A stretch of 64,000 bases of DNA from Streptomyces litmocidini (GTDB taxonomy: Bacteria > Actinomycetota > Actinomycetes > Streptomycetales > Streptomycetaceae): the NCBI RefSeq assembly GCF_014649755.1, contig NZ_BMTQ01000003.1, forward strand, positions 496,001 to 560,000, given 5' to 3'. Every line of letters starts with the position of its first letter. Position 1 is the stretch's first letter. Below the pieces are notes generated by a model that was given only the letters and a program-made list of their open reading frames with translations, had not been told where the DNA came from and did not search any database. Made by a program: the position numbers and the translations under genes. Positions 50,384 through 60,992 of this stretch are shown here, one piece after another.

Positions 50384-51214
50384 TCAGCCCTTGGTCGCGC
50401 CCGCGGTGAGGCCGCCGATCAGCTGGCGCTCGGCGACGGCGTAGAAGGCGAGGGCGGGGACCATGGCGAGCACGATGTAGGCGAGGACGAGCGCGTAGTC
50501 GGTCGAGTACTGACCCTGGAACTGCTGGACGCCGACCGGGATCGTCTGCCATTTCGGGTCGTTGAACACCAACAGCGGCAGGAAGAAGTTGTTCCAGCTC
50601 GCGACGACCGCGAGGACGGAGACCGTGCCGAGTGCCGGACGCGCCATCGGCAGCAGGATCTGCCAGAAGAAGCGGAACTTGCCGCAGCCGTCCATGGTGG
50701 CGGCCTCCTCGATCTCCGCCGGGACGGTCCGGAAGAAACCGCGCAGGATCACGATCGTCATGGGGAGCCCGAAAGCCGCCTGCGGGAGGATCACTCCGAG
50801 CGGGTTGTCGAGCAGGCCGAAGGTGCGCAGCATGAGGAAGAGCGGCAGAACGGCCACAGCGAACGGGAACATCAGCCCGATGGTGAAGAGCGTATAGAAC
50901 AACTCCCGTCCGCGGAAGGCGTATCGGGCCAGCACGAACGCCGCCATCGCGGAGGCCGCCACGGTGCAGACCGTCGTGCCTATCGCGATGCCCGCGCTGT
51001 TGGCGATCTGCCGCCAGAACATGCCGTCGCCGAGAATTCCGGTGTAGTTGGAGATTTTCCACCGCTCGGGCAGCCCGAACGGATTGTTCGTCAGTTCCGC
51101 GGTGCTCTTGAAACCGGAGATGACCGCATAGAGCAGCGGTACGGCGACGAACGCGGCGATCAGCCAGACCACGGCGTGCAGCGAGAGGCCGCGTACCGTC
51201 CGACGGGCGTTCAT
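50384..51214 (-). CDS. sugar ABC transporter permease (MalG type)
   Basis: 276 residues with six spans and the EAA loop EIEEAATMDGCGKFRFFWQILLP that contacts the ATPase. It starts RRTVRGLSLHAVVWLIAAFV without a signal peptide, as usual for CUT1 permeases. ATG 51214 overlaps the stop of the MalF-type gene by 4 nt. No ATPase gene is present, so a shared MsiK-type ATPase is likely, as in other Streptomyces sugar importers (family knowledge). Confidence 0.94.
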   Translation of the reverse strand: MNARRTVRGLSLHAVVWLIAAFVAVPLLYAVISGFKSTAELTNNPFGLPERWKISNYTGILGDGMFWRQIANSAGIAIGTTVCTVAASAMAAFVLARYAFRGRELFYTLFTIGLMFPFAVAVLPLFLMLRTFGLLDNPLGVILPQAAFGLPMTIVILRGFFRTVPAEIEEAATMDGCGKFRFFWQILLPMARPALGTVSVLAVVASWNNFFLPLLVFNDPKWQTIPVGVQQFQGQYSTDYALVLAYIVLAMVPALAFYAVAERQLIGGLTAGATKG

Positions 51215-52200
51215 CGGTCACCTCCCGAGGTGACGGCGCCGCTCAGGTCACGGCGGAGCACGTACCGCTGGTAGAAGAGGGAGAAGACGAGGCTGATCAT
51301 GAACAGCACCACGCTGATCGCGCTGGCGTAGCCGACCTGGTACCGCTTGAACCCGAACTGGAACATCGCGATGGCCATCGTCTCGGAGGAGTGGTTGGGC
51401 CCGCCGGCCGTCATGACCCAGACGAGGTCGAAGAGCTGGATGGACCCGATGATCGACAGGAAGACGCTGATCCGGATCGTCGGCCCGAGCAGCGGCAGCG
51501 TGATGTGCCGGAAGCGCCGCCAGGCGCCGGCTCCGTCGATGGAGGCGGCTTCGAGGATCTCGGACGGGATGCTCTGCAGCCCGGCGAGGAAGAGCATCAT
51601 GTGGAAGCCGAAGTACTTCCAGATCATGACGACGAACAGGGTCGGCACGACCGTCGAGGGATCGGCGAGCCACTTGCCCCGGAGGCCCTCGAGTCCGAAG
51701 AAGCCGGCGATGTGGTCGGCCATGCCGGCGCCGGGGAGGAAGATCATCGTGAAGAGGACCGCCGTGACGACCTCGGAGAGGATGTACGGCGCGAAGAACA
51801 GCATCCGGTAGACGGCCCGGCCGCGGAGCCTCTGGTTGAGCAGGACCGCGGTGAACAGGGCGAACGGCAGCTGCACCAGGACCGACATGAGGATCAGGTA
51901 CAGCCCGCGCCCCAGGTCGCCGAGGAAGACCTGGTCGTCGAAGAGCTTGGTGTAGTTCCCGAAGCCGACGAAGTCGTCCACGGGACCGATGCCGCCCCAT
52001 TTGAAGAAGCCGGTCCAGACGGCGACGACGATCGGGGCGAGGACGAAGACGAGGAAGAGGACCAGGGCCGGTACGAGGAACCAGGCGACCGACGCCCAGG
52101 CACCCCACCGGCTCAGGCGTGAACGGGCGGCAGGCGGCGCGGGCGTCGCCACGGACTCCTCCGTCCGTTCCTCGGTCAGGGCGGACACGGAGCTAGGCAC
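51211..52200 (-). CDS. sugar ABC transporter permease (MalF type)
   Basis: 329 residues with six spans. The EAA loop reads EILEASIDGAGAWRRFRHI-like (EILEAASIDGAGAWRRFRHI). GTG 52200 lies 8 nt inside the end of the binding-protein gene, so the two are translationally coupled. Together with the MalG-type protein it forms the membrane channel of a CUT1 importer for xylo- or arabinoxylo-oligosaccharides, similar in layout to bxlEFG of Streptomyces. Confidence 0.94.
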   Translation of the reverse strand: MPSSVSALTEERTEESVATPAPPAARSRLSRWGAWASVAWFLVPALVLFLVFVLAPIVVAVWTGFFKWGGIGPVDDFVGFGNYTKLFDDQVFLGDLGRGLYLILMSVLVQLPFALFTAVLLNQRLRGRAVYRMLFFAPYILSEVVTAVLFTMIFLPGAGMADHIAGFFGLEGLRGKWLADPSTVVPTLFVVMIWKYFGFHMMLFLAGLQSIPSEILEAASIDGAGAWRRFRHITLPLLGPTIRISVFLSIIGSIQLFDLVWVMTAGGPNHSSETMAIAMFQFGFKRYQVGYASAISVVLFMISLVFSLFYQRYVLRRDLSGAVTSGGDR

Positions 52201-53485
52201 TCTTCGCGGCCTCGGTGATCGACGCCGTGACCTGCTCGGGGGTCTTCTTGCCCGCTATGAGGTCGGCGACGCTGTCGTTGACCTCCTGGCCGACCGCCGG
52301 CGGGTAGGCCTGGTCGAGGAAGAGCTGGAAGCCCGTGGCCTTGACGAGGCTCTCGGCCACCACCTTCTTGTTGGCGTCGGTGAGCCGGCTCTCCGCGCCC
52401 TTGACCACCGGCAGGTAGCCGTTGGAGGCGAGCAGCTTGGACTCGTTGTCCAGGACGAAGAACCTCAGGAAGTCCAGGGCCTCCTTCGGGGCGCCCTTGC
52501 GCAGCGCGAAGCCGCCGCCACCTCCGAAGACCTCGGTCGCCTGCCCCACGCCGCCGTCGACCGTCGGGAAGGGGAAGAAGCCCAGGTCCGCCCCGAGGTC
52601 GGCGCCCGCGTCCTTCTGCACCGACGGTCCCCACTGCCCCATCAGCTCCATGGCGGCCTTGCCGTTGCCCACGGTCGCGGCCTGGCCGCCCGGGGTGGCG
52701 TAGCCGGCGCCGAGGAAGCCGGGCTGGAACGGCTGGAGATCGACGAGCTCCTTGAGGTGGACGCCCGCCTTGACGAAGCCGGGGTCGGTGAAGTCCTTGG
52801 TGGTCGCGGCCTTCTGCAGGGCGGGGAGGCCGGCGACGCGCATCGCGAGGTAGGCCCAGTAGTAGTGGCCGGGCCACTTCTCCTTGCCGGCGAGGGCGAT
52901 CGGGGTGATGCCCGCGGCCTTGAGCTTCTTCACGTCGGCGAGGAACGCGGCCCAGGTGGTCGGCGGAGTGGTGATGCCGGCCTTGGCGAAGAGCTTCTTG
53001 TTGTACCAGAAGCCGACCATGCCGATGTCGTACGGGACTCCGTAGACGCGGCCGTCGATCCGGTAGGCCGAGAGCGAGACCGGGGTGAGCTGCGACGACC
53101 AGTCCATGAGGTCGGTGAGGTCCTCGACGAGCCCCGCGTCGACCTGCTGCTGGAGCACGCCGCCGCCCCAGGTCTGGTAGACGTCGGGGAGCTTGCCCGA
53201 GGACGTGGTGGCGGTCAGCTTGGACTTGAACGCCTCGTTCTCCAGCGAGGTCGTGTTGATCGCGATCTTCGGGTGGGCCTTCGTGTACGCCGTGGAGATC
53301 TCCGGGAAGAGGGACTTACCCGGCTCCGTGGTGGCGATGTTCCACCACTCGAACGTCACCTTGCCGTCGGCCGACGGGTCGCCGCCCGACCCGCCGGACC
53401 CGCAGGCCGTGGCGAGTGCGGCGGACAGGGTGGTCATGCCCGCGAGCGTCAGGAAGCTGCGACGGCTCGGGAGAGTGCTGGCCAT
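52193..53485 (-). CDS. extracellular sugar-binding lipoprotein of ABC importer (BxlE-like)
   Basis: 430 residues from ATG 53485 (GGAGG 4 nt upstream). The N-terminus has a twin-arginine-like signal SRRSFLTLAG and a lipobox LATAC with Cys28 as lipid anchor. The mature part is a CUT1 solute-binding fold (FEWWNIATTEPGKSLFPEIS; FWYNKKLFAKAGI; GKAAMELMGQWGP). It captures oligosaccharides outside the membrane. It is the first gene of the nine-gene arabinoxylan operon; promoter and CGAAA boxes lie just upstream. Confidence 0.94.
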   Translation of the reverse strand: MASTLPSRRSFLTLAGMTTLSAALATACGSGGSGGDPSADGKVTFEWWNIATTEPGKSLFPEISTAYTKAHPKIAINTTSLENEAFKSKLTATTSSGKLPDVYQTWGGGVLQQQVDAGLVEDLTDLMDWSSQLTPVSLSAYRIDGRVYGVPYDIGMVGFWYNKKLFAKAGITTPPTTWAAFLADVKKLKAAGITPIALAGKEKWPGHYYWAYLAMRVAGLPALQKAATTKDFTDPGFVKAGVHLKELVDLQPFQPGFLGAGYATPGGQAATVGNGKAAMELMGQWGPSVQKDAGADLGADLGFFPFPTVDGGVGQATEVFGGGGGFALRKGAPKEALDFLRFFVLDNESKLLASNGYLPVVKGAESRLTDANKKVVAESLVKATGFQLFLDQAYPPAVGQEVNDSVADLIAGKKTPEQVTASITEAAKSA

Positions 53486-53511
53486 GGGACCTCCGGGGTG
53501 GGAAATGCCGG

Positions 53512-53547
53512 TTTCGCGCCCGAAAATTTTTCGAAATACTCTCGAAA
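53512..53547. promoter_or_regulatory. CGAAA half-site cluster downstream of the operon start site
   Basis: CGAAA occurs at 53521, 53532 and 53543, exactly 11 bp apart; inverted TTTCG copies lie at 53512 and 53529, giving CGAAA-ATT-TTTCG. The cluster lies from about +8 to +43 relative to the predicted start, a repressor roadblock position. CGAAA-N-TTTCG motifs are linked to xylan control in Streptomyces (established for xylanase and bxl promoters). Confidence 0.75.
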
Positions 53548-53561
53548 TTCTGCGCTGCCAC

Positions 53562-53590
53562 AAACTAGGAACGCGCGGCTTCCCGGTCAA
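53562..53590 (-). promoter_or_regulatory. promoter of the arabinoxylan operon
   Basis: Minus-strand TTGACC (53590-53585), a 17-nt spacer and TAGTTT (53567-53562) give a good HrdB-type promoter about 75 nt before the binding-protein ATG. Confidence 0.7.
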
Positions 53591-53642
53591 GACCTCGCGT
53601 CAATTTATCTGACTCACCTACGGACAACGGCTGTTCGCAGGG

Positions 53643-53687
53643 TTGACAAGCTGCTCCGACCGCCCGGAAACTCATCGAAAGTTTGCG
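53643..53687 (+). promoter_or_regulatory. promoter and operator-like site of the LacI-GH3-GH43 operon
   Basis: TTGACA (53643-53648) and a weak GAAACT -10 (18-nt spacer) precede CGAAAGTTTGCG (53676-53687), which overlaps the predicted start site and differs from the CGAAA-N-TTTCG consensus by one base. Confidence 0.55.
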
Positions 53688-53730
53688 ATACCTATCGCCG
53701 GGCTGAAGGCGTCCGCGCAGAGGAGAGAAG

Positions 53731-54744
53731 TTGAGTGAGCAGCGCCCGACCCTGGCCGTCATCGCCGCGGAGGCGGGGGTCTCCCAGGCCACCGTGTCCA
53801 AGGTGATCAACGGCCGCTCCGACGTCGCACCCTCGACACGCGAACGGATCGAGGGCCTGCTGCAAGCCCACCACTACCTCCCGCCCGGCAGGCAGGGCAG
53901 AGCCCGCAGATCGGGCCTGGTCGACCTGATCATCGGCGGTCTGGACAGCGCGTGGGCGGTGGAGATCCTGCGCGGCGTCGAGGCCGAGTGCGCCCAGCGG
54001 AGCGTCGGCACCGTCGTGTCGCTCGTCCCGCCGGGCGAGGCCACACCGTCCAGCTGGACCGCGCTGCCGGTCCTGCACCACAGCGACGGCGTCATCCTCG
54101 TCACCGAGTCGGTCACCCGCGCCCAGCGCGCCCAGGTCGAACGGGCCGGGGTGGCGCTGGTCGTCATCGACCCGATCGACCTGCCGGGCAACGGCGTGCC
54201 GAGCGTCGGAGCGACCAACTGGGCCGGTGGCCTCGCCGCCACCGAGCACCTGCTGGAACTGGGGCACCGCAGGATCGCCACGATCGGCGGACGCAGGGAG
54301 ATGCTCTGCAGCCAGGCCCGCATCGACGGGTACCGGGCCGCCCTGGAGCGGGCCGGGATCGAGGTCGACCGCGACCTGATCCGGTTCGGCGACTTCCAGC
54401 ACGAGGGCGGATTCCGGTGCGCCCAGGAGCTGCTCGCCCTCCCCGACCCGCCGACGGCCGTCTTCGCCGGCAGCGACCAGCAGGCGATGGGCGTCTACGA
54501 GGCCGCCCGGCAGGCCGGCCTGAGCATCCCTCAGGACCTCAGCGTGGTCGGCTTCGACGACCTGCCGATGTGCGACTGGCTGTCACCGCCGCTGACGACG
54601 GTGCGCCAGCCGCTGGAGGAGATGGGCCGGGTCGCCGCCCGCACACTGTTCCAGCTTCTGGACGGCCAGCCCCTGGTCAGCCCCCGGATGGAGCTCTCGA
54701 CCGAACTCAAGGTCCGCGTCTCCACCGCCCCGCCCCGTTCTTAG
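53731..54744 (+). CDS. LacI family repressor (BxlR-like)
   Basis: 337 residues from TTG 53731 with AGGAG 8 nt upstream; no ATG or GTG fits as well. The LacI helix-turn-helix LAVIAAEAGVSQATVSKVIN and hinge are at residues 8-60, followed by a periplasmic-binding-like effector domain (SVVGFDDLPMCDWLSPPLTTVRQP). By position it should repress the importer operon to its left and its own operon with GH3 and GH43, with a xylo- or arabino-oligosaccharide as inducer. The TTG start would keep its level low. Its stop overlaps the GH3 ribosome binding site. Confidence 0.93.
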   Translation: MSEQRPTLAVIAAEAGVSQATVSKVINGRSDVAPSTRERIEGLLQAHHYLPPGRQGRARRSGLVDLIIGGLDSAWAVEILRGVEAECAQRSVGTVVSLVPPGEATPSSWTALPVLHHSDGVILVTESVTRAQRAQVERAGVALVVIDPIDLPGNGVPSVGATNWAGGLAATEHLLELGHRRIATIGGRREMLCSQARIDGYRAALERAGIEVDRDLIRFGDFQHEGGFRCAQELLALPDPPTAVFAGSDQQAMGVYEAARQAGLSIPQDLSVVGFDDLPMCDWLSPPLTTVRQPLEEMGRVAARTLFQLLDGQPLVSPRMELSTELKVRVSTAPPRS

Positions 54745-54754
54745 GAGTACCCCC

Positions 54755-56974
54755 GTGACCGAGCCTTGGCGTGACCCCCTCCTGCCCGCTGCCGTCCGGG
54801 TCGCCGATCTGCTGAGTCGGATGACGCTGGAGGAGAAGGCGGGGCAACTCGCCGGCTTCTGGGCCCTGCCGTCCGATCCCGGAGCGCCGGTGGCGCCGAT
54901 GGAGGACGATTCCGGCGAACCGGCGCCCGGCCTCGACGACATCATCGGGCAGGGTCTCGGCCAGCTCACCCGGGTGTACGGGACGGCGCCGATCGCCGCG
55001 GAGACCGGCATGGAGCGGCTCGCCGCGCTCCAGGCGCAGGTGACGGAGGCCGGCCGGTTCGGCATTCCGGCCCTCGTTCACGAGGAGTGCCTGACCGGGT
55101 TCATGACGCTCGGGGCCACGGTCTTCCCCGGGCCGCTCGCCTGGGGCGCGTCCTTCGACCCCGGCCTCGTGCAGCGGATGGCCGCCGCCATCGGCGACGG
55201 GATGCGAAGGGTCGGCGTCCACCAGGGGCTCGCTCCGGTGCTCGACGTGGTCCGCGACTACCGGTGGGGTCGTACCGAGGAGTGCGTGGGCGAGGACCCG
55301 TACCTCGTCGGCGCAATCGGCACCGCGTACGTCCAGGGTCTGGAAGGGGCGGGCATCGTGGCGACGCTCAAGCACTTCGCCGGGTACTCGTCCTCGCGCG
55401 GCGGCCGGAACATGGCCCCGGTCGCCGTGGGGCCGCGCGAGTTCGCCGACGTGCTGGTCGAGCCCTTCGTCCGGGCGCTGCGCGAGGGCGGCGCCCGGTC
55501 GGTGATGAACAGTTACACCGATGTGGACGGCGTCCCCGTCGCTGCCGACGAGCGGCTCCTCACCGGGCTCCTCAGGAACGAGCTCGGCTTCGACGGCACC
55601 GTCGTCGCCGACTACTACTCGGTCTCCTTCCTGGAGTCCCGGCACGGCGTCGCCGGATCGCGGGGTGCGGCCGGCGCGCTGGCGCTGACCGCCGGAATCG
55701 ACGTCGAACTGCCCACGGCCCGCTGTTACGGCGAGCCGCTGACCGCACTCGTACGGTCGGGGGACCTGTCCGAGGCCCTCGTCGACCGGGCCGTGGAGCG
55801 GGTGCTGCTGCAGAAGGCCGAGCTCGGCCTGCTCGCCCCCGACTGGGAACCCGTCAAGCCCGAGCCGATCGACCTCGACCCGCCGGAGAACCGGGCGCTG
55901 GCCAGGATCCTGGCCGAACGGTCCACGGTGCTGCTCGCCAACGACGGCATCCTGCCGCTGCGGCCGTGCCGGGTCGCGGTCACCGGGCCGTACGCGGACG
56001 ATCCGCACGCCTTCCTCGGCTGCTACTCCTTCCCCAACCACGTCGCGCTGCCCGGCGATCCCGGGGTGGAGATCCCGACGCTCGGCGAAGCGCTCGCCGC
56101 CGCCGGGTTCACGGTCACCGAGGAGGACCCGGAGGTGAACGTGCTGGTGCTCGGCGACCGGGCCGGCATGTTCGGCCGGGGCACCTCGGGCGAGGGCTGC
56201 GACGCCGAGACCCTCGCCCTGCCCGGCGACCAGGCCGCACTCGCCTCCGCCGTTCTGGACTCCGGAGTGCCGACCGTCCTGGTCATCGTCTCCGGACGGC
56301 CCTACGCGCTCGGCTCGCTGGCCGAGCGCGCATCGGCCGTGGTCCAGGCGTTCTTCCCCGGCGAGGAGGGCGGGACGGCACTGGCCCGGATCATCAGCGG
56401 GGCCGCGGAACCCTCCGGGCGGCTGCCCGTCTCCGTCCCCCGCCGAGCCGGCGGCCAGCCCGGCACCTACCTGCGTTCCGGGCTCGGCGGGCGCACCGAC
56501 TGGAGCTCGGTGGACCCGACCCCGCTGTTCCCCTTCGGACACGGGCTGAGCTGGACCCGCTTCGCCCACTCGGATCTCTCGGTGGATCCCGTCGCCGCGA
56601 CGGACGGAACCGTCACCGTCTCGGTCACCGTGCGCAACGTCGGAGAGGTGGCCGGGACCGAGGTGGTCCAGCTGTACCTCTCGGACCCCGAAGCGTCCGT
56701 CGTCCGGCCGGAGAGGTGGCTCGCCGGATTCGGCAGGGTCGAGCTGCAGCCGGGCGAGGCCGCCCGGATCACGTTCTCCGTCCACGCCGACCGGACCTCG
56801 TTCACCGGGATCGACCTGCGGAGAAGAGTGGAGCCCGGGGAGATCGGCGTGGCCGTCGGACGGTCCAGCGGCGATCTCCCGCTCCGGGGATCCTTCACCC
56901 TGCACGGCCCCGTGCGCCATCCGGGGGCCGACCGCGTGCTGTCCGTGCCGGTCGAGATCGTTCCCGTCTCATGA
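54755..56974 (+). CDS. GH3 beta-xylosidase-type glycosidase
   Basis: 739 residues with no signal peptide, so cytoplasmic. N-terminal TIM barrel with nucleophile Asp286 in TVVADYYS and substrate motifs VLDVVRDYRWGRTEECVGED and TLKHFAGYSS. A C-terminal alpha/beta sandwich and a fibronectin-III-like end (SVTVRNVGEVAGTEVVQLYL) follow. The closest fit is BxlA-type beta-xylosidase, which cleaves imported xylobiose and longer oligosaccharides with retention. GTG 54755 lies behind AGGAG. It overlaps GH43 by ATGA. Confidence 0.94.
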   Translation: MTEPWRDPLLPAAVRVADLLSRMTLEEKAGQLAGFWALPSDPGAPVAPMEDDSGEPAPGLDDIIGQGLGQLTRVYGTAPIAAETGMERLAALQAQVTEAGRFGIPALVHEECLTGFMTLGATVFPGPLAWGASFDPGLVQRMAAAIGDGMRRVGVHQGLAPVLDVVRDYRWGRTEECVGEDPYLVGAIGTAYVQGLEGAGIVATLKHFAGYSSSRGGRNMAPVAVGPREFADVLVEPFVRALREGGARSVMNSYTDVDGVPVAADERLLTGLLRNELGFDGTVVADYYSVSFLESRHGVAGSRGAAGALALTAGIDVELPTARCYGEPLTALVRSGDLSEALVDRAVERVLLQKAELGLLAPDWEPVKPEPIDLDPPENRALARILAERSTVLLANDGILPLRPCRVAVTGPYADDPHAFLGCYSFPNHVALPGDPGVEIPTLGEALAAAGFTVTEEDPEVNVLVLGDRAGMFGRGTSGEGCDAETLALPGDQAALASAVLDSGVPTVLVIVSGRPYALGSLAERASAVVQAFFPGEEGGTALARIISGAAEPSGRLPVSVPRRAGGQPGTYLRSGLGGRTDWSSVDPTPLFPFGHGLSWTRFAHSDLSVDPVAATDGTVTVSVTVRNVGEVAGTEVVQLYLSDPEASVVRPERWLAGFGRVELQPGEAARITFSVHADRTSFTGIDLRRRVEPGEIGVAVGRSSGDLPLRGSFTLHGPVRHPGADRVLSVPVEIVPVS

Positions 56975-58410
56975 GCACGCCGTTCGGTGATCCCGTGCTG
57001 CCCGGCTTCCGGCCCGATCCGTCCGTGTGCCGGGTGGGGGCGGACTACTACCTGGTGACGTCCAGCTTCGAATGGTTCCCGGGTCTTCCCGTGTTCCACA
57101 GCCGCGACCTCGTGAACTGGCGGCGCCTCGGCTCCGCGCTCGACCGCCCGTCCCAGCTCGACCTCGACGGGTGCGAGCCCTCACGCGGCCTGTTCGCACC
57201 GACGATCCGGCACCACGACGGGGTCTTCCACCTCGTCTGCACGCTGATGGACGGCCCCGGCCATTTCGTCGTCACGGCGACCGACCCGGCGGGGCCGTGG
57301 TCGGAACCGCACTGGCTGGAGGGCGAGGGCTTCGACCCGTCGCTGTTCTTCGACGACGGGCCGGACGGCGACGGCCGGGCCTGGTTCACGGCCGCCCGCG
57401 TACGCGACGAGGCAGCCGGCCACACCGAGATCTGGATGCGCGAGTACGTGCCCGGCGAGCGACGGCTCACGGGGCCGGAGTACGTCCTGTGGTCGGGGAG
57501 CCACCCGGAGGCCCGCTGGTCGGAGGCCCCGCATCTGTACAGGGTCGACGGCGTCCACGTCCTGCTCACCGCCGAGGGCGGCACCGACGTGGACCACAGT
57601 GTGGTCGCCGCCCGCGCCGACAGCGTGACCGGCCCGTACGAGGGCGTCCCCGGCAACCCGGTCCTGCCTCCCGTCCCGAAGGGGCCGGTCACCTGTACCG
57701 GACACGCCGACCTCGTGCAGACGGCGTACGGCGACTGGCGTGCCGTCCTCCTGGGCGTCCGGCCGGGCTCCGCCCTCGGTCGTGAGACCTTCCTCAGCCG
57801 GGTCACCTGGGACGACGGCGTCCCGGGCTTCTCCCCCGTCGCCCACGCCGGCCTTTCCCGCCCCTTGCACGACGATTTCGCCACCCTCGCCGCCGACTGG
57901 AGCACCCTGCGCACCCCCCGTACGCCGTTCTGGACCACCGGCGACGGGCTCCGCCTCCGGCTCCGTCCCGAGCGGCTCGGCGAACCCGTCGTCCCGTCCC
58001 TCCTGGTCCGACCCCAGGAACAACCCGACTGCGACGTGTCCACGGAGCTGCACTTCACCCCGGACGGCCCGGGCGAGGAGGCCGGACTCGCCGTCGTCGT
58101 CGACGACGAGAAGCACCTGCTTCTGCTGCGCACCGCGGAGGGCCTCGAACTCCGCCGGGGTCCGGACGTCCTGGCCCGCGTCGCCGTCCCCCCTGGCCCC
58201 GTCCGCCTGGGGGTCCGCGTCCGCGGCTTCGGCCACTCCTTCGTCCACGCGACGCCCGACGGCCCCTGGCAGGAACTGACCACCGTCGAGGCCGGCTTCC
58301 TCAGGCCGCTGTTCACCAGCGTCCAGCTCGGTCTGTACGCCACCTCCAGCGGGCGCCCGTCCTCGAACCAGGCCCTTTTCCCGTGGTTCGACATCACCTA
58401 TCCGAACTGA
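56971..58410 (+). CDS. GH43 beta-xylosidase/alpha-L-arabinofuranosidase
   Basis: 479 residues, cytoplasmic. Five-bladed propeller with general base Asp16 (GFRPDPSV), pKa-tuning Asp122 (EGFDPSLFFDDG) and general acid Glu185 (WSEAPHLY). A C-terminal concanavalin-like sandwich (about 310-479) is typical of beta-xylosidase subfamilies. It inverts configuration and removes xylose or arabinose from imported oligosaccharides. It is coupled to GH3 by a 4-nt overlap; a strong terminator follows. Confidence 0.94.
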   Translation: MSTPFGDPVLPGFRPDPSVCRVGADYYLVTSSFEWFPGLPVFHSRDLVNWRRLGSALDRPSQLDLDGCEPSRGLFAPTIRHHDGVFHLVCTLMDGPGHFVVTATDPAGPWSEPHWLEGEGFDPSLFFDDGPDGDGRAWFTAARVRDEAAGHTEIWMREYVPGERRLTGPEYVLWSGSHPEARWSEAPHLYRVDGVHVLLTAEGGTDVDHSVVAARADSVTGPYEGVPGNPVLPPVPKGPVTCTGHADLVQTAYGDWRAVLLGVRPGSALGRETFLSRVTWDDGVPGFSPVAHAGLSRPLHDDFATLAADWSTLRTPRTPFWTTGDGLRLRLRPERLGEPVVPSLLVRPQEQPDCDVSTELHFTPDGPGEEAGLAVVVDDEKHLLLLRTAEGLELRRGPDVLARVAVPPGPVRLGVRVRGFGHSFVHATPDGPWQELTTVEAGFLRPLFTSVQLGLYATSSGRPSSNQALFPWFDITYPN

Positions 58411-58427
58411 CCGAGAGCCCATTCACA

Positions 58428-58472
58428 GAGAAGCGGTCCCTGCCGAAACATTTTCGGCAGGGACCGCTTCTC
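58428..58472 (+). terminator. terminator of the LacI-GH3-GH43 operon
   Basis: Twenty-one-base perfect arms (58428-58448, 58452-58472) around the loop CAT, then a T-rich stretch. The loop region spells CGAAA-CAT-TTTCG, the same element as in the operon operators. Confidence 0.9.
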
Positions 58473-58486
58473 CTTGGTTTCAGTGA

Positions 58487-60133
<1,647 letters not shown>

Positions 60134-60159
60134 CCTGATGCGGTGACGCCCCGCACCCC

Positions 60160-60192
60160 GGAGGGGAGCCAGGATGATCCTGGCTCCCCTCC
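60160..60192. terminator. bidirectional terminator between xylanase and araD
   Basis: Sixteen-base perfect arms (60160-60175, 60177-60192) around a single base, so effectively a 14-bp stem with a 5-nt loop, between convergent genes. Confidence 0.85.
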
Positions 60193-60219
60193 CCGCACGC
60201 CGCGGCCGGGACCGTGCGG

Positions 60220-60933
60220 TCAGACGGACGAGGGGTTCCCGTAGTAGGCGTCCGGGCCGTGCTTGCGTGTGAAGTGGCGGTCCAGGACGTGCTGCGGGGG
60301 CTCGACCGTGCCCAGGGCGATGGTGTGCAGGGCCATCTCGGCCACCGCCTCGCAGATCACGGCGTGCTCCAGGGACGTGGTGGCGTCGGCGCCCCAGGTG
60401 AAGGGGCCGTGGTGGGCGACCAGGGCGCCGGGGACCTCCCTGGCCCGGGTGTCGTCGCGGCCCAGCAGGTCCACGATGACCTGCCCGGTGTTGTACTCGT
60501 AGTCCGTGGCGCACTGCTCGGGGGTGAGGACGTCGGTGACGGGGACGGGACCGTTGAAGGTGTCCGCGTGGGTCGTGCCGAGCACCGGTATCGGACGCCG
60601 CGCCTGGGCGAAGGCGACGGCGTGGGTGGAGTGCGTGTGGGTCACGCCTCCGATGGAGGGGAAGGCCAGGTAGAGGCTCCGGTGCGTCTCCGTGTCGGTG
60701 GACGGTCGCAGGTGGCCTTCGACGACGCTCCCGTCGGCCAGGGAGACGACGACCAGGTCCTCCTCGCTCAGTACGTCGTAGGCCACGCCCGAGGGCTTGA
60801 TGACGAAGACGCCGGCCCGTCGGTCCACACCGCTCACGTTGCCCCAGGTGAGGGTGGCGAGCCCGGCTCTGGGGATGCGGAGGTTGGCTTCCAGCACCTC
60901 TCGGCGCAGTTCCTCGGAAACGGTGGTGGTCAC
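60220..60933 (-). CDS. araD: L-ribulose-5-phosphate 4-epimerase AraD
   Basis: 237 residues from GTG 60933, which has GGACGGAG upstream and matches the usual AraD start; GTG 60996, overlapping the araA stop, would add 21 unconserved residues. The class II aldolase fold shows TLTWGNVSG, VIKPSGVAYD, the zinc histidines in VTHTHSTHAVAFAQ and the third in ALVAHHGPF. It converts L-ribulose-5-phosphate to D-xylulose-5-phosphate, the last step of arabinose entry to the pentose phosphate pathway. Confidence 0.96.
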   Translation of the reverse strand: MTTTVSEELRREVLEANLRIPRAGLATLTWGNVSGVDRRAGVFVIKPSGVAYDVLSEEDLVVVSLADGSVVEGHLRPSTDTETHRSLYLAFPSIGGVTHTHSTHAVAFAQARRPIPVLGTTHADTFNGPVPVTDVLTPEQCATDYEYNTGQVIVDLLGRDDTRAREVPGALVAHHGPFTWGADATTSLEHAVICEAVAEMALHTIALGTVEPPQHVLDRHFTRKHGPDAYYGNPSSV

Positions 60934-60992
60934 GGAGGGCTCCGTCCTGGTGGAGGCGGTCACGGCGCGCCGCGGGGCCGAGGCGGGGGTGC

